This document shows, one piece after another, positions 43,806-50,657 of a stretch of 64,000 nt of DNA (positions are counted from its first letter, which is position 1; the number at the start of each line of letters is the position of its first letter). Below the pieces are notes generated by a model. It had not been told where the DNA came from, made no database searches, and worked only from the letters and a program-made list of their open reading frames with translations. The stretch covers positions 1 through 64,000 of the forward strand of contig CAJTGJ010000009.1 of NCBI GenBank assembly GCA_910575695.1. Direction: 5' to 3'. Source of the DNA: Oscillospiraceae bacterium. Lineage in GTDB: Bacteria > Bacillota > Clostridia > Oscillospirales > Oscillospiraceae. Made by a program: the position numbers and the translations under genes.

Positions 43806-43904
43806 CAGGCATCCCCCTTTATATAGAATAGCTGTTACTGCTCCCCAAAAGGTGTTTCCGGCTGTTCTCCATACACGTGTGCCATTTCTCCCGCCCGTCT
43901 GTTT

Positions 43905-44408
43905 TTATGCGATGCCGAACAGCTTTTCCAGCCGTTCCACTATGCGTTCCGGGGTCTCCTGGCCGTCGTTCTCCACCAACGCGTCGGGGCATTTGGGCTC
44001 GTCCCAGGGCAGATCCACCCCCACCACCTCTTTGGCGCCGGAGGAGTAGAGCTTCTTCTGATCCCGGCGGTAGAGGGTGTCCCGGGTGACCTTGATGTAG
44101 ATTTCCCTGTAATTGTCGATGTTGGCCCGGTTCCAGTCCCGGATCTCATCGTACATGGAGATGGAGCACATCACCACGTCGATTCCCTGTTCAGCCAGGG
44201 CGCGGCACAGACGGAATTCCGCTTTCGCGTCCTTCAGCCGGGCGGCGGTGGAGTAGCCCGTGCGCTCAAACACGCCGTCCATGGCGTCGCCGTCCATGCA
44301 GAACACGTCGTTCTTCCGGGCCTTGAGGCGGCGGTAGAACAGCCCGCCGATGGTGGTTTTGCCCGCCCCGGCAAGGCCCGTAAAAAAGTAAACTGTGCCT
44401 TTATCCAT
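43905..44408 (-). CDS. Adenylylsulfate kinase-like protein
   Basis: A 167-residue P-loop kinase. Walker A is GLAGAGKTT, followed by the APS-kinase DGDAMDGVF (DGD motif) and VKVTRDTLYRRDQKKLY. It lacks ATP sulfurylase nearby. In known biology the APS kinase fold phosphorylates a 3'-hydroxyl of a nucleotide; a Campylobacter homologue in the O-methyl phosphoramidate pathway acts on a cytidine nucleotide rather than APS. Placed between a sulfotransferase-like and a cytidylyltransferase gene, it may do the same here. It starts 9 nt after the upstream stop with SD GAGGAGG. Confidence 0.88.
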   Translation of the reverse strand: MDKGTVYFFTGLAGAGKTTIGGLFYRRLKARKNDVFCMDGDAMDGVFERTGYSTAARLKDAKAEFRLCRALAEQGIDVVMCSISMYDEIRDWNRANIDNYREIYIKVTRDTLYRRDQKKLYSSGAKEVVGVDLPWDEPKCPDALVENDGQETPERIVERLEKLFGIA

Positions 44409-44417
44409 ACGTCCTCC

Positions 44418-46433
44418 TCAGTGGTACAGCGGCTGGTCCAGCAGGGCCGGGTCAAGCTCCAATTTCGGCATCATCCGCAGGGGCTGGCCGTTTTTGTTGA
44501 TGAAGTAGAGGCCGTCCATCAGGCGGCTTGCCAGTTTCAAGCGGAGAACATCCATTTCTGCCTTTTTCTTCTCCAAAAACGTCTTTTTGCTGTCCTCAAG
44601 AACGTCGTTTTCTGTGATTGGTGTTCCATTGATCGAGATTGCCGCCTCTGGCATGACATTTTTCCTCCAGGAAATATCTATTTTTTCATTTACATTCGTA
44701 AATCCTTCCAGCCACTCCTTCACCCGCTCCTCGTCCACCGGGCCGCCATCGTAGTAATGAAAATCATAACCGTAAAATTGATAAGCATCCCGCAGGCAGA
44801 ACTCAATATAAGCCCGCTCCTCATCCGTGGCATATTCGTCATAGGTGCGGTATACAGTTGCGGTGTCAAAGCCCACCACGTTGCCCTCCGCTGTCTCCAC
44901 GTCATGTACGCCCCGCTCCGAGCAATAGGTCATGCTCTCGGTGTAGGGAATGTCCAGAAATGCTGCCAGGGCGGTGAAGGTGGCCCGGGGATTGGTCTTG
45001 CCGTCCTCAAAGCGCACCAGCACGCTGTCTTTATACAGGCGGTCCTCCGGGTCGATCATGAAGCTGCGGTTCAATGCACGGTCTGACACCATATCCGGGA
45101 TGATGGTATTTTTTCGTTCTTCTCTCCCCTCCAGCATCCCCCGCTTCTCCACCATCCAGCGGATGGTAGCGGCGTAGCTGGTGGTTACCCGGCGCATGGG
45201 CGTGAAAGTCTTGATGTATTTAAATGCTTTGAAAATAGGCGAACTGAGAATTTTATCATATTCCCTGCTCAGAAGAACGGTACGCCCCTTTTCATCATGC
45301 TTCATGTCGTACATAAGATGGCTGAAATGAGGCTGGAAAAACAGGGCCGGAGCAATCCGGGAGGCGTGGTCCAAGCCCTCCATATAGGACGTCTGGCTCA
45401 AAAACATCGCGGCCAGGTAGTCCTTATCCGTGCGGTTCTTAATCAGAAACAGCTCCCGCGCCACTTGGGGGGTAAGTGAAGTAAAGCGGCTCCCCGCGTC
45501 TTGTATGGTTTGAAATTGGGCAAAGTTCTCCTTGTACTCCACAATAAACTTTTCCACACTCTCAAACATCACGGACGGCATACAAAGGATATTGGGGTGG
45601 TGGTCAAACACCTCGTTGAAAAAGTCTCCGCCGTTGTCGGAGGAGAGCTGGGTATGCCAGATCAGCCGGTGGATGTCCTTCACCCCGATGGGCTTCACCG
45701 GGTACTGGCTGTAGTCAATGCCATACATCTCCTTGAAATCAATGGGGTAGCGGCTGATTTCCGCCCCAAACAGGAATACAATTTTCCGCTCCTTCAAAAT
45801 CTGCCGCAGGTTCAACACCTGCAAGTGTGCGCAGAACGTCTCCCAGCTCTCATAGTGGAGATACAGGTGGTTCTCCCGCCCGATATCCTCGCTGGGGCGC
45901 ACGTTGTCATATAAATATTCCAGCTCATACTGGGAGTAAACATCCTGGGCCAGGATGGGATTTTCCAAATCTTTAAAAAAGTTACGGCTCACCACCGGGT
46001 GATTGAAATTGACATATCCGCCAAAGGCCTGTCCCGCCAGGTCGAAGGGCAGATAGCCGTTGTCATCGAAGGGATAAAAGCGTAGGGAGAGATCTTCAAA
46101 TTGTGGAAAATCAGTCCGAAACAGGTAGGGATATTTTTTCAGTGCCGCGCAGTTTTTTTCGTACCGGGATTTCAGCAGCTTTACGTTGGGCGCGTAAAAC
46201 GCCTGGGTCATAATATCCAGGCATTCCTCCCGGAACTGCCCCTCATTGTAAAGCCGGGAAAACTGGGTGTAGGCAATCCGGTAATTTCCGCCCATGCGCA
46301 GCAGATAGACGGCGGCCTCCATCCGCTCCTCCGGGGCAAGCCCCCCCTGGTGGAGGGCCACAACATAAGCGTTGTTGGCATCGGCTACGGCGTTCAGCTC
46401 CGCGCACCGGCGGGCGATGTCGATGGTTTGCAT
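44418..46433 (-). CDS. Large sulfotransferase-fold protein behind flagellin
   Basis: A 671-residue protein without signal peptide. The N-terminal ~200 residues are unassigned and helical. The centre carries HTQLSSDNGGDFF followed by NEVFDHHPNILCMP, which aligns with the PAPS-binding start of sulfotransferases (RSGTTxL-LxxHPxI). Near residues 475-505 VRFEDGKTNPRATFTALAAF and then LDIP match their C-terminal 'RYEDL-NP-FLGIP' region. The usual PSB-loop residues are replaced, so the donor may differ from PAPS. First gene after flagellin and upstream of the APS-kinase-like gene. I infer transfer of a group to flagellin or its glycan. Confidence 0.6.
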   Translation of the reverse strand: MQTIDIARRCAELNAVADANNAYVVALHQGGLAPEERMEAAVYLLRMGGNYRIAYTQFSRLYNEGQFREECLDIMTQAFYAPNVKLLKSRYEKNCAALKKYPYLFRTDFPQFEDLSLRFYPFDDNGYLPFDLAGQAFGGYVNFNHPVVSRNFFKDLENPILAQDVYSQYELEYLYDNVRPSEDIGRENHLYLHYESWETFCAHLQVLNLRQILKERKIVFLFGAEISRYPIDFKEMYGIDYSQYPVKPIGVKDIHRLIWHTQLSSDNGGDFFNEVFDHHPNILCMPSVMFESVEKFIVEYKENFAQFQTIQDAGSRFTSLTPQVARELFLIKNRTDKDYLAAMFLSQTSYMEGLDHASRIAPALFFQPHFSHLMYDMKHDEKGRTVLLSREYDKILSSPIFKAFKYIKTFTPMRRVTTSYAATIRWMVEKRGMLEGREERKNTIIPDMVSDRALNRSFMIDPEDRLYKDSVLVRFEDGKTNPRATFTALAAFLDIPYTESMTYCSERGVHDVETAEGNVVGFDTATVYRTYDEYATDEERAYIEFCLRDAYQFYGYDFHYYDGGPVDEERVKEWLEGFTNVNEKIDISWRKNVMPEAAISINGTPITENDVLEDSKKTFLEKKKAEMDVLRLKLASRLMDGLYFINKNGQPLRMMPKLELDPALLDQPLYH

Positions 46434-46465
46434 AAGACGGCATCCTTTCCGTATGAGTTCATGAA

Positions 46466-46491
46466 AAGGGGCGGGCTCATGCCCGCCCCTT
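46466..46491 (-). terminator. Terminator between flagellin and the modification cluster
   Basis: AAGGGGCGGGC and complement (46466-46476 with 46481-46491), 4-nt loop, followed on the minus strand by TTTTCATG. It limits but need not abolish read-through from flagellin into the cluster. Confidence 0.8.
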
Positions 46492-46524
46492 GGTTGGGTC
46501 TATGCGGTTTGCGCCAGGAACAAA

Positions 46525-48213
46525 TTACTGGAGGAGCTGGAGGACACCCTGGGGAACCTGGTTGGCCTGGGCCAGCATGGCCTGGGCGGACTGGATCAGG
46601 ATGTTGTTCTTGGTGTAGGCCATCATTTCCTCGGCCACGTCCACGTCGCGGATGGTGCTCTCGGCGTCCTGGATGTTCTCGGTCATGACGGACAGGTTGT
46701 TGATGGTGTGGTCCAGACGGTTCTGGGTAGCGCCCAGGGTACCACGGACGTCAGACACCTTGTTGATTGCGGCCTTGATCTTGTCCACAGCCGCCTGGGC
46801 GCTGGCCTGGTCGGCGATGCTGATGCCGTCGATGCCCAGGGAATCGCAGTGCATATCCTGAATGTCAACCTTGAGCTGGTTGAAGCTCTCGGCGGTGTCG
46901 CCGATCTGGAGGGTCAGGCTCTTGCCTTCGGCAGCGCCCACGGCGGCCCAGCGGACGGCGGACTCGGAAGTATCCGTATTCTTCCAGGAGGCGTCGGAAG
47001 TCTGACCAGCAGTATTGTCCTTGCCCTTCAGATCCCAGTCGCTCTTGTAGTCCACAGCGCCAGCTTTCTCGGTCAGGTACACCGTGCCGGTCTGGCCGTC
47101 GGCGGTGATGTCGAACTTGTCGTTGGCCTTGCCCAGTTTACTCAGGGCGTTGGCGGCTTCCTTGAGCAGATCGCCGTCGGTGAACTTGGTCAGGTCGATG
47201 ACGTTGGGGCCGGTGGCGGTGTTGCCCTTGCCCACCTGGAAGGTGTAGGTGGTGTCGCCGATGGTGATCTGGTTGCCGTTCTTCACCATATCGGCAGTCA
47301 GGGTGAATTGGCCCTGAGCCAGCTTGGTGTCCTCGCCCTTCTGCCGCACCTCGTTGACGTGGACAGCCAGATCTTCGCCCTGGTTGCCCGTGCCGCTGGT
47401 AAAGCCAAGGGCCGCAGTCATAGAGACGGTGAACTCCGCAGTGGGATCCTCCTCGCCCTTCAGGGTGACCACGCCGTCCGCATAGCTGACAAGGAACGAG
47501 TTGCCATCAATGGTAAGGGACGTGGTAAAGTCGCCCGCAGTCAGAGTGGTGCCAAGATTGAATTCAGTGCCGGTCGCGGTGCAGATGATAGAAACGCCTC
47601 CGGTAGCCAAGATGCTCTCGCCGCCAACGGTCAGCGTAACATCAATATTGGTGGCGTCGGTAGCCTTAACGGTCACCTGGCCTAGATCCAGGGTGTACTC
47701 GCCCTTTTGGGTCGCCTTGCTGGCCTGCTGGCCGTCATTGGTGGCCGTCACATTTACGTTCTGGAGGTCGCCCAGAGAGCCAGCGCCGCTCATCTCGCCG
47801 TTCAGCAGCTTGATGCCGTTGAAGTTGGAGCTGTCGGCGATACGGTTGATCTCAGAGCGGAGCTGGTCCAGCTCCTTCTGCATCTGGGCGCGGTCGGTCT
47901 GGTCGTCGTAGGTGCCGTTGGCGGACTGGGTGGCCAGCTCCACCATACGGTTGAGCATATCGTGGACCTCGGTCAGAGCGCCCTCAGCGGTCTGCACCAG
48001 GGAGATGCCGTCCTTGGCGTTCTTCTGGGCGGTCTCCAGGCCGGTGATCTGGGCGCGCATCTTCTCGGAAATCGCCAGACCGGCGGCGTCGTCGCCCGCG
48101 CGGTTGATCTTGTAGCCGCTGGAGAGCTTCTCCAGGTTCTTCTTCATCGCGCTGACGTTGTTGGTGTAGTTGCGGTAGGCGCTCATAGCCATGATATTGT
48201 GTTGAATCCTCAT
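46525..48213 (-). CDS. fliC: Flagellin
   Basis: A 562-residue flagellin. The N-terminal D0/D1 (MRIQHNIMAMSAYRNY, EKLSSGYKINRAGDDAAGLA, NRIADSSNFNGIKLLNG) and C-terminal D1/D0 (TQNRLDHTINNLSVMTENIQ, ending in NQVPQGVLQLLQ) are complete. The central ~330 residues are a Thr/Ser/Gly-rich variable domain, a likely site for O-glycan attachment. SD AAAGGAG lies 7 nt before the ATG. It sits between csrA and a putative modification cluster. The symbol hag is used in Bacillus. Confidence 0.97.
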   Translation of the reverse strand: MRIQHNIMAMSAYRNYTNNVSAMKKNLEKLSSGYKINRAGDDAAGLAISEKMRAQITGLETAQKNAKDGISLVQTAEGALTEVHDMLNRMVELATQSANGTYDDQTDRAQMQKELDQLRSEINRIADSSNFNGIKLLNGEMSGAGSLGDLQNVNVTATNDGQQASKATQKGEYTLDLGQVTVKATDATNIDVTLTVGGESILATGGVSIICTATGTEFNLGTTLTAGDFTTSLTIDGNSFLVSYADGVVTLKGEEDPTAEFTVSMTAALGFTSGTGNQGEDLAVHVNEVRQKGEDTKLAQGQFTLTADMVKNGNQITIGDTTYTFQVGKGNTATGPNVIDLTKFTDGDLLKEAANALSKLGKANDKFDITADGQTGTVYLTEKAGAVDYKSDWDLKGKDNTAGQTSDASWKNTDTSESAVRWAAVGAAEGKSLTLQIGDTAESFNQLKVDIQDMHCDSLGIDGISIADQASAQAAVDKIKAAINKVSDVRGTLGATQNRLDHTINNLSVMTENIQDAESTIRDVDVAEEMMAYTKNNILIQSAQAMLAQANQVPQGVLQLLQ

Positions 48214-48221
48214 TTTCTATA

Positions 48222-48260
48222 CTCCTTTAGAAAATTATTTTTTGTGTTTCGGTAATCCTT
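48222..48260 (-). promoter_or_regulatory. Candidate CsrA sites in the flagellin leader
   Basis: Two AAGGA cores lie in the leader: one inside the SD (minus strand, 48227-48223) and one 33 nt upstream (48260-48256, TTAAGGATT). In Bacillus, CsrA blocks hag translation by binding two such sites. No clear sigma-D promoter was seen upstream. Confidence 0.4.
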
Positions 48261-48355
48261 AACCTCCACACAATGCTGGGACTGAACGCCTTGGCCCTGC
48301 TCATCCGGCCGGACTGGTCAGGACTTGGGACGTTCTCTATATTTCAACCGGCTCG

Positions 48356-48589
48356 TCAGCCGGATGAAACCGATGAATCGGGCGGTTTTGTCCGGGGAAG
48401 CGGCGGGTCCATCAGGCCCTCGGGGCGCTCTCCGCCCTGACGCTCGCGGACTTCGCCCCGCAGGATGGTCATCTCCCGGGGCGCTTTCACCGCCACCCGG
48501 ATGCGGGAGGCGGAATCCAGGAACACCTGCACGGCAATGTCGTCGCCGATGGTCAGGTATTCGCCGGGGTTGAGCTGTAAAAACAGCAT
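48356..48589 (-). CDS. csrA: Carbon storage regulator CsrA
   Basis: A 77-residue RNA-binding regulator. MLFLQLNPGEYLTIGDDIAV, RIRVAVKAPREMTILRGEVRE fit the CsrA beta-structure (GE-IGD-I, APR-V-REE). The C-terminus is extended by about 20 residues of low complexity (PPLPRTKPPDSS). SD AAAGGAG precedes the ATG. Adjacent to flagellin as in Bacillus, where CsrA represses hag translation; fliW is not in this window. Confidence 0.88.
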   Translation of the reverse strand: MLFLQLNPGEYLTIGDDIAVQVFLDSASRIRVAVKAPREMTILRGEVRERQGGERPEGLMDPPLPRTKPPDSSVSSG

Positions 48590-48630
48590 GGCAAGCTCCT
48601 TTCGCCGGGACGCCCATTCCCTTGGGCCTG

Positions 48631-48760
48631 GTCATTGTCATAATATTTTGGACAGCCCCAGGGGCTTTCAGGCGTGCGCACACGCCCTCTCGTTTCCCAC
48701 TCCGCGGCTTGGAAAACGCTGAACAGAACGGAAATCCATTGTTTTCGCTCTGCTCAACGC
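48631..48760 (-). ncRNA. Structured leader, candidate guide RNA of the TnpB-like protein
   Basis: Read on the minus strand, the gap between the TnpB-like stop and csrA contains three hairpins in order. First, a 15-bp stem (48760-48746 with 48730-48716) with four G-U pairs that would be mismatched in the opposite strand. Second, GGCGTG/CACGCC (48686-48671). Third, AGCCCC/GGGGCT (48666-48654), followed by the AT-rich GTCCAAAATATTATGACAAT. TnpB omega RNAs lie at exactly this place, overlapping or following the tnpB 3' end and ending in a hairpin then the guide. The guide assignment is inference; csrA leader function is the alternative. Confidence 0.4.
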
Positions 48761-48822
48761 TCCCAGCCGGAATCATGGGCGTTCACCGCTGTCCCGGGCG
48801 GCATAGCGGGGGGAATTTACAG

Positions 48823-50001
48823 TCAAGCGCTTTCGCGCAGCTTCTGACGGTCAAAATATTGGGCAAGGCCCTGGGCCTTGATGTTTTTCGCGGCGTTGAT
48901 CTCCCGGTCGTGGACCGCGCCGCATTTGGGGCAGATCCAGGTTTTTGCCTTGTGGGGCACCGCGTCCCGGACCATGCCGCAGGCGGAACAGGTCCGGGTG
49001 GTAGGGGCGTAGCGGCCCACCTCGATGAGCGCCTTGCCCTGCCGCGCCAGCTTGTAGCGGAGCATTTCCCGGAACATTCCGAACCCGGCGTCCGGCACAC
49101 TGGCCAGCCTGAGCTCCCGGGCCATCTCCCGCAGGTCGTCGTTCCTCACGCACACGGCGTTCCAGCCGTTGGCTATCCGGCTGGATTCCTTGTGGAGAAA
49201 GTCACGCCGCTGGTTGGCGATGTGCTCGTGGAGCAGGCGGTATTTTTGGGCCGCTTCCCCGTAGTTTCTGGAGCCGGGCTCCATCCGGCTGAGCCGCTTT
49301 TGCAGCTTTGCCAGCTTCTCCCGGGACCGCTTCAGCCACCGGGGCGGGGCGGACCGCTCTCCGTTGTCGGCCGTACAGAAGCAGGCCAGGGAGTATTTTA
49401 AGCCGAGGGTGGCCTCCGGGGCCGGGGCGGCGGCTTCCGGAACTTTTTCCGTATATTCGTACACAATGGAGCAGAAATATTTGCCGGTTTTTGTCCGTTC
49501 CACCGTAATCCGCCGCAGCTTCCACCAGGCCTGCGGGCGGCGGGAAAATTTAGCCTTGACGATCCCCGCCTTGGTCATGCGGATGCCGTCCCTGGTGGTG
49601 TAGATGGTGGGGCCGGACGAAAAGACGTGGTTGCAGGCGGTAAAAGCGCTCTTGGCGGTCTTTTTTCGCTTGAAGTTGGGGTGCCCGAAGGTCTCCGGGT
49701 TTTTGAAAAACACCCGGAACGCCTGGGACAGCTTGTTGTGCTCCTGGATCAGCGCCTGATTGTCCACTTCCTTCAAAAAGGGGGCCTCGTTCTTGTATTT
49801 GGCGGGGGTTGGGATGAAGTGCTGGTCGGTTTCCAGGTAAAACCGCTGCTCGTCCGCCAGCATCCGGTTCCAGATATAGCGGCAGCAGCCAAAGGTGTTC
49901 TCGAACAGCTCCGCCTGGGCGGGGGTAGGATAGAGCCGGATCTTGAGAGTGGTGTACCGGACCGCTTCTCCGTCTGCGGCGCCGCGCTTCTTCCACGCCA
50001 T
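48823..50001 (-). CDS. TnpB-family protein with altered RuvC site (TldR-like)
   Basis: A 392-residue protein with full TnpB architecture: N-terminal YTTLKIRLYPTPAQAELFEN, HPNFKRKK, a helical region, and a zinc ribbon with four Cys (338, 341, 357, 360). The three catalytic acids of RuvC are substituted: Asp to Thr198 (ATLGLK instead of GIDLGLK), Glu to Asp288 (RNDDLREM instead of VEDLNVKGM) and Asp to Glu367 (HDREINAAKNI instead of DRDxNAA). It should bind RNA and DNA but not cut. No Y1 transposase is adjacent. Position immediately upstream of csrA-flagellin suggests a domesticated RNA-guided regulator. Confidence 0.85.
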   Translation of the reverse strand: MAWKKRGAADGEAVRYTTLKIRLYPTPAQAELFENTFGCCRYIWNRMLADEQRFYLETDQHFIPTPAKYKNEAPFLKEVDNQALIQEHNKLSQAFRVFFKNPETFGHPNFKRKKTAKSAFTACNHVFSSGPTIYTTRDGIRMTKAGIVKAKFSRRPQAWWKLRRITVERTKTGKYFCSIVYEYTEKVPEAAAPAPEATLGLKYSLACFCTADNGERSAPPRWLKRSREKLAKLQKRLSRMEPGSRNYGEAAQKYRLLHEHIANQRRDFLHKESSRIANGWNAVCVRNDDLREMARELRLASVPDAGFGMFREMLRYKLARQGKALIEVGRYAPTTRTCSACGMVRDAVPHKAKTWICPKCGAVHDREINAAKNIKAQGLAQYFDRQKLRESA

Positions 50002-50050
50002 GTCCGTATCCCCCCTCGTGCCTGTTCAGCCAGGCCATACCTCAAAATTA

Positions 50051-50078
50051 TGGACGGTATTGTATACAATACCGTCCA
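50051..50078. repeat. 28-bp perfect palindrome upstream of the TnpB-like gene
   Basis: Positions 50051-50078 equal their own reverse complement, centred on GTATAC with arms TGGACGGTATT. It lies 50 nt upstream of the TnpB-like start, inside its presumed leader, and shares its GGACGG-GTATAC-CCGTCC plan with the palindrome at 50157. Confidence 0.85.
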
Positions 50079-50156
50079 AAAAAATTTTTTCGGGAAAGTC
50101 TTAATTCTTCCGAAAGAGTGCCGACAAATAGAACAGAACGAGGAAGTTAAAAGTTC

Positions 50157-50202
50157 AAAAAACCTTGGACGGAATAGTATACTACTCCGTCCAAGGTTTT
50201 TT
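50157..50202. repeat. 46-bp palindrome, terminator-like, related to 50051-50078
   Basis: A near-perfect palindrome (one mismatched pair, 50174/50185) with A6 and T6 ends, arms CCTTGGACGG and centre GTATAC. The oligo-A/T ends allow termination in both directions. The core aligns with the first palindrome, so both may be operators for one dimeric protein or ends of a small element. Confidence 0.75.
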
Positions 50203-50247
50203 TGCCGCCACCCGCAGATGATGCTGATCGGTAAGTCTCCAATGCAA

Positions 50248-50547
50248 TCACATCGGAACTTCCCCCAGCCCACACTGTGCGGGCCCTTTCGACGCATTAA
50301 GCGTATTGATTCGCTTTTTTCCTGGGAAGCAAATCACAGAGCCGTTCCGGGGCCGTGCTGTGCAGAATGGCGTGTTCCGGTTCCGCCAAGGACGCAGAAA
50401 AGAAGCGCGTGTATATGGTAGGATAAAATATTTCAATACTGTCACCAGATTGCAGACAAGCACGAACAGCCCGCCCTCGCGCACCCACTTTGACGCAGCC
50501 GGGTGCTGCGCCGCGAATTGATTCCACTTGGCTTTCCATTCATTCAT
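50248..50547 (-). pseudogene. Truncated small membrane protein (GtrA-like N-terminus)
   Basis: Begins MNEWKAKWNQFAAQHPAASK with AAGGAG 8 nt upstream, then WVREGGLFVLVCNLVTVLKY, resembling the start of GtrA-like membrane proteins (normally 130-200 residues). After PYTRA the sequence turns arginine- and proline-rich (FLRPWRNRNTPFCTARPRNG) and ends at residue 99. I interpret it as a family N-terminus joined to foreign sequence. Low certainty on family. Confidence 0.4.
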
Positions 50548-50567
50548 ATCGCGCACTCCTTGCTTAT

Positions 50568-50601
50568 GCCAAGAGGCCCTTCCTGCGAAGGGCCTCTTGG
50601 C
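50568..50601. repeat. 15-bp perfect hairpin
   Basis: GCCAAGAGGCCCTTC (50568-50582) pairs exactly with 50587-50601 around CTGC. No T-run follows on either strand. It lies between the broken GH3 gene and the truncated membrane-protein gene. Confidence 0.6.
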
Positions 50602-50657
50602 ACTATCTTATAGAAAAATGTTTGATTACCTTTCGATCCTGTATTAATGGGGGCTTT

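Noticed and set aside
48214-48355. Search for a sigma-D (sigma-28) promoter ahead of flagellin
   Set aside because: No TAAA-N15-GCCGATAA-like pair was found. ACCGAAAC occurs but without a -35 at the right distance. The promoter may lie farther upstream.
50071-50085. Eight-base match (GTCCAAAA) between the candidate guide at 48653 and the palindrome upstream of the TnpB-like gene
   Set aside because: An 8-mer is expected about twice by chance on both strands of the window, and matching breaks down afterwards. Not evidence for self-targeting.
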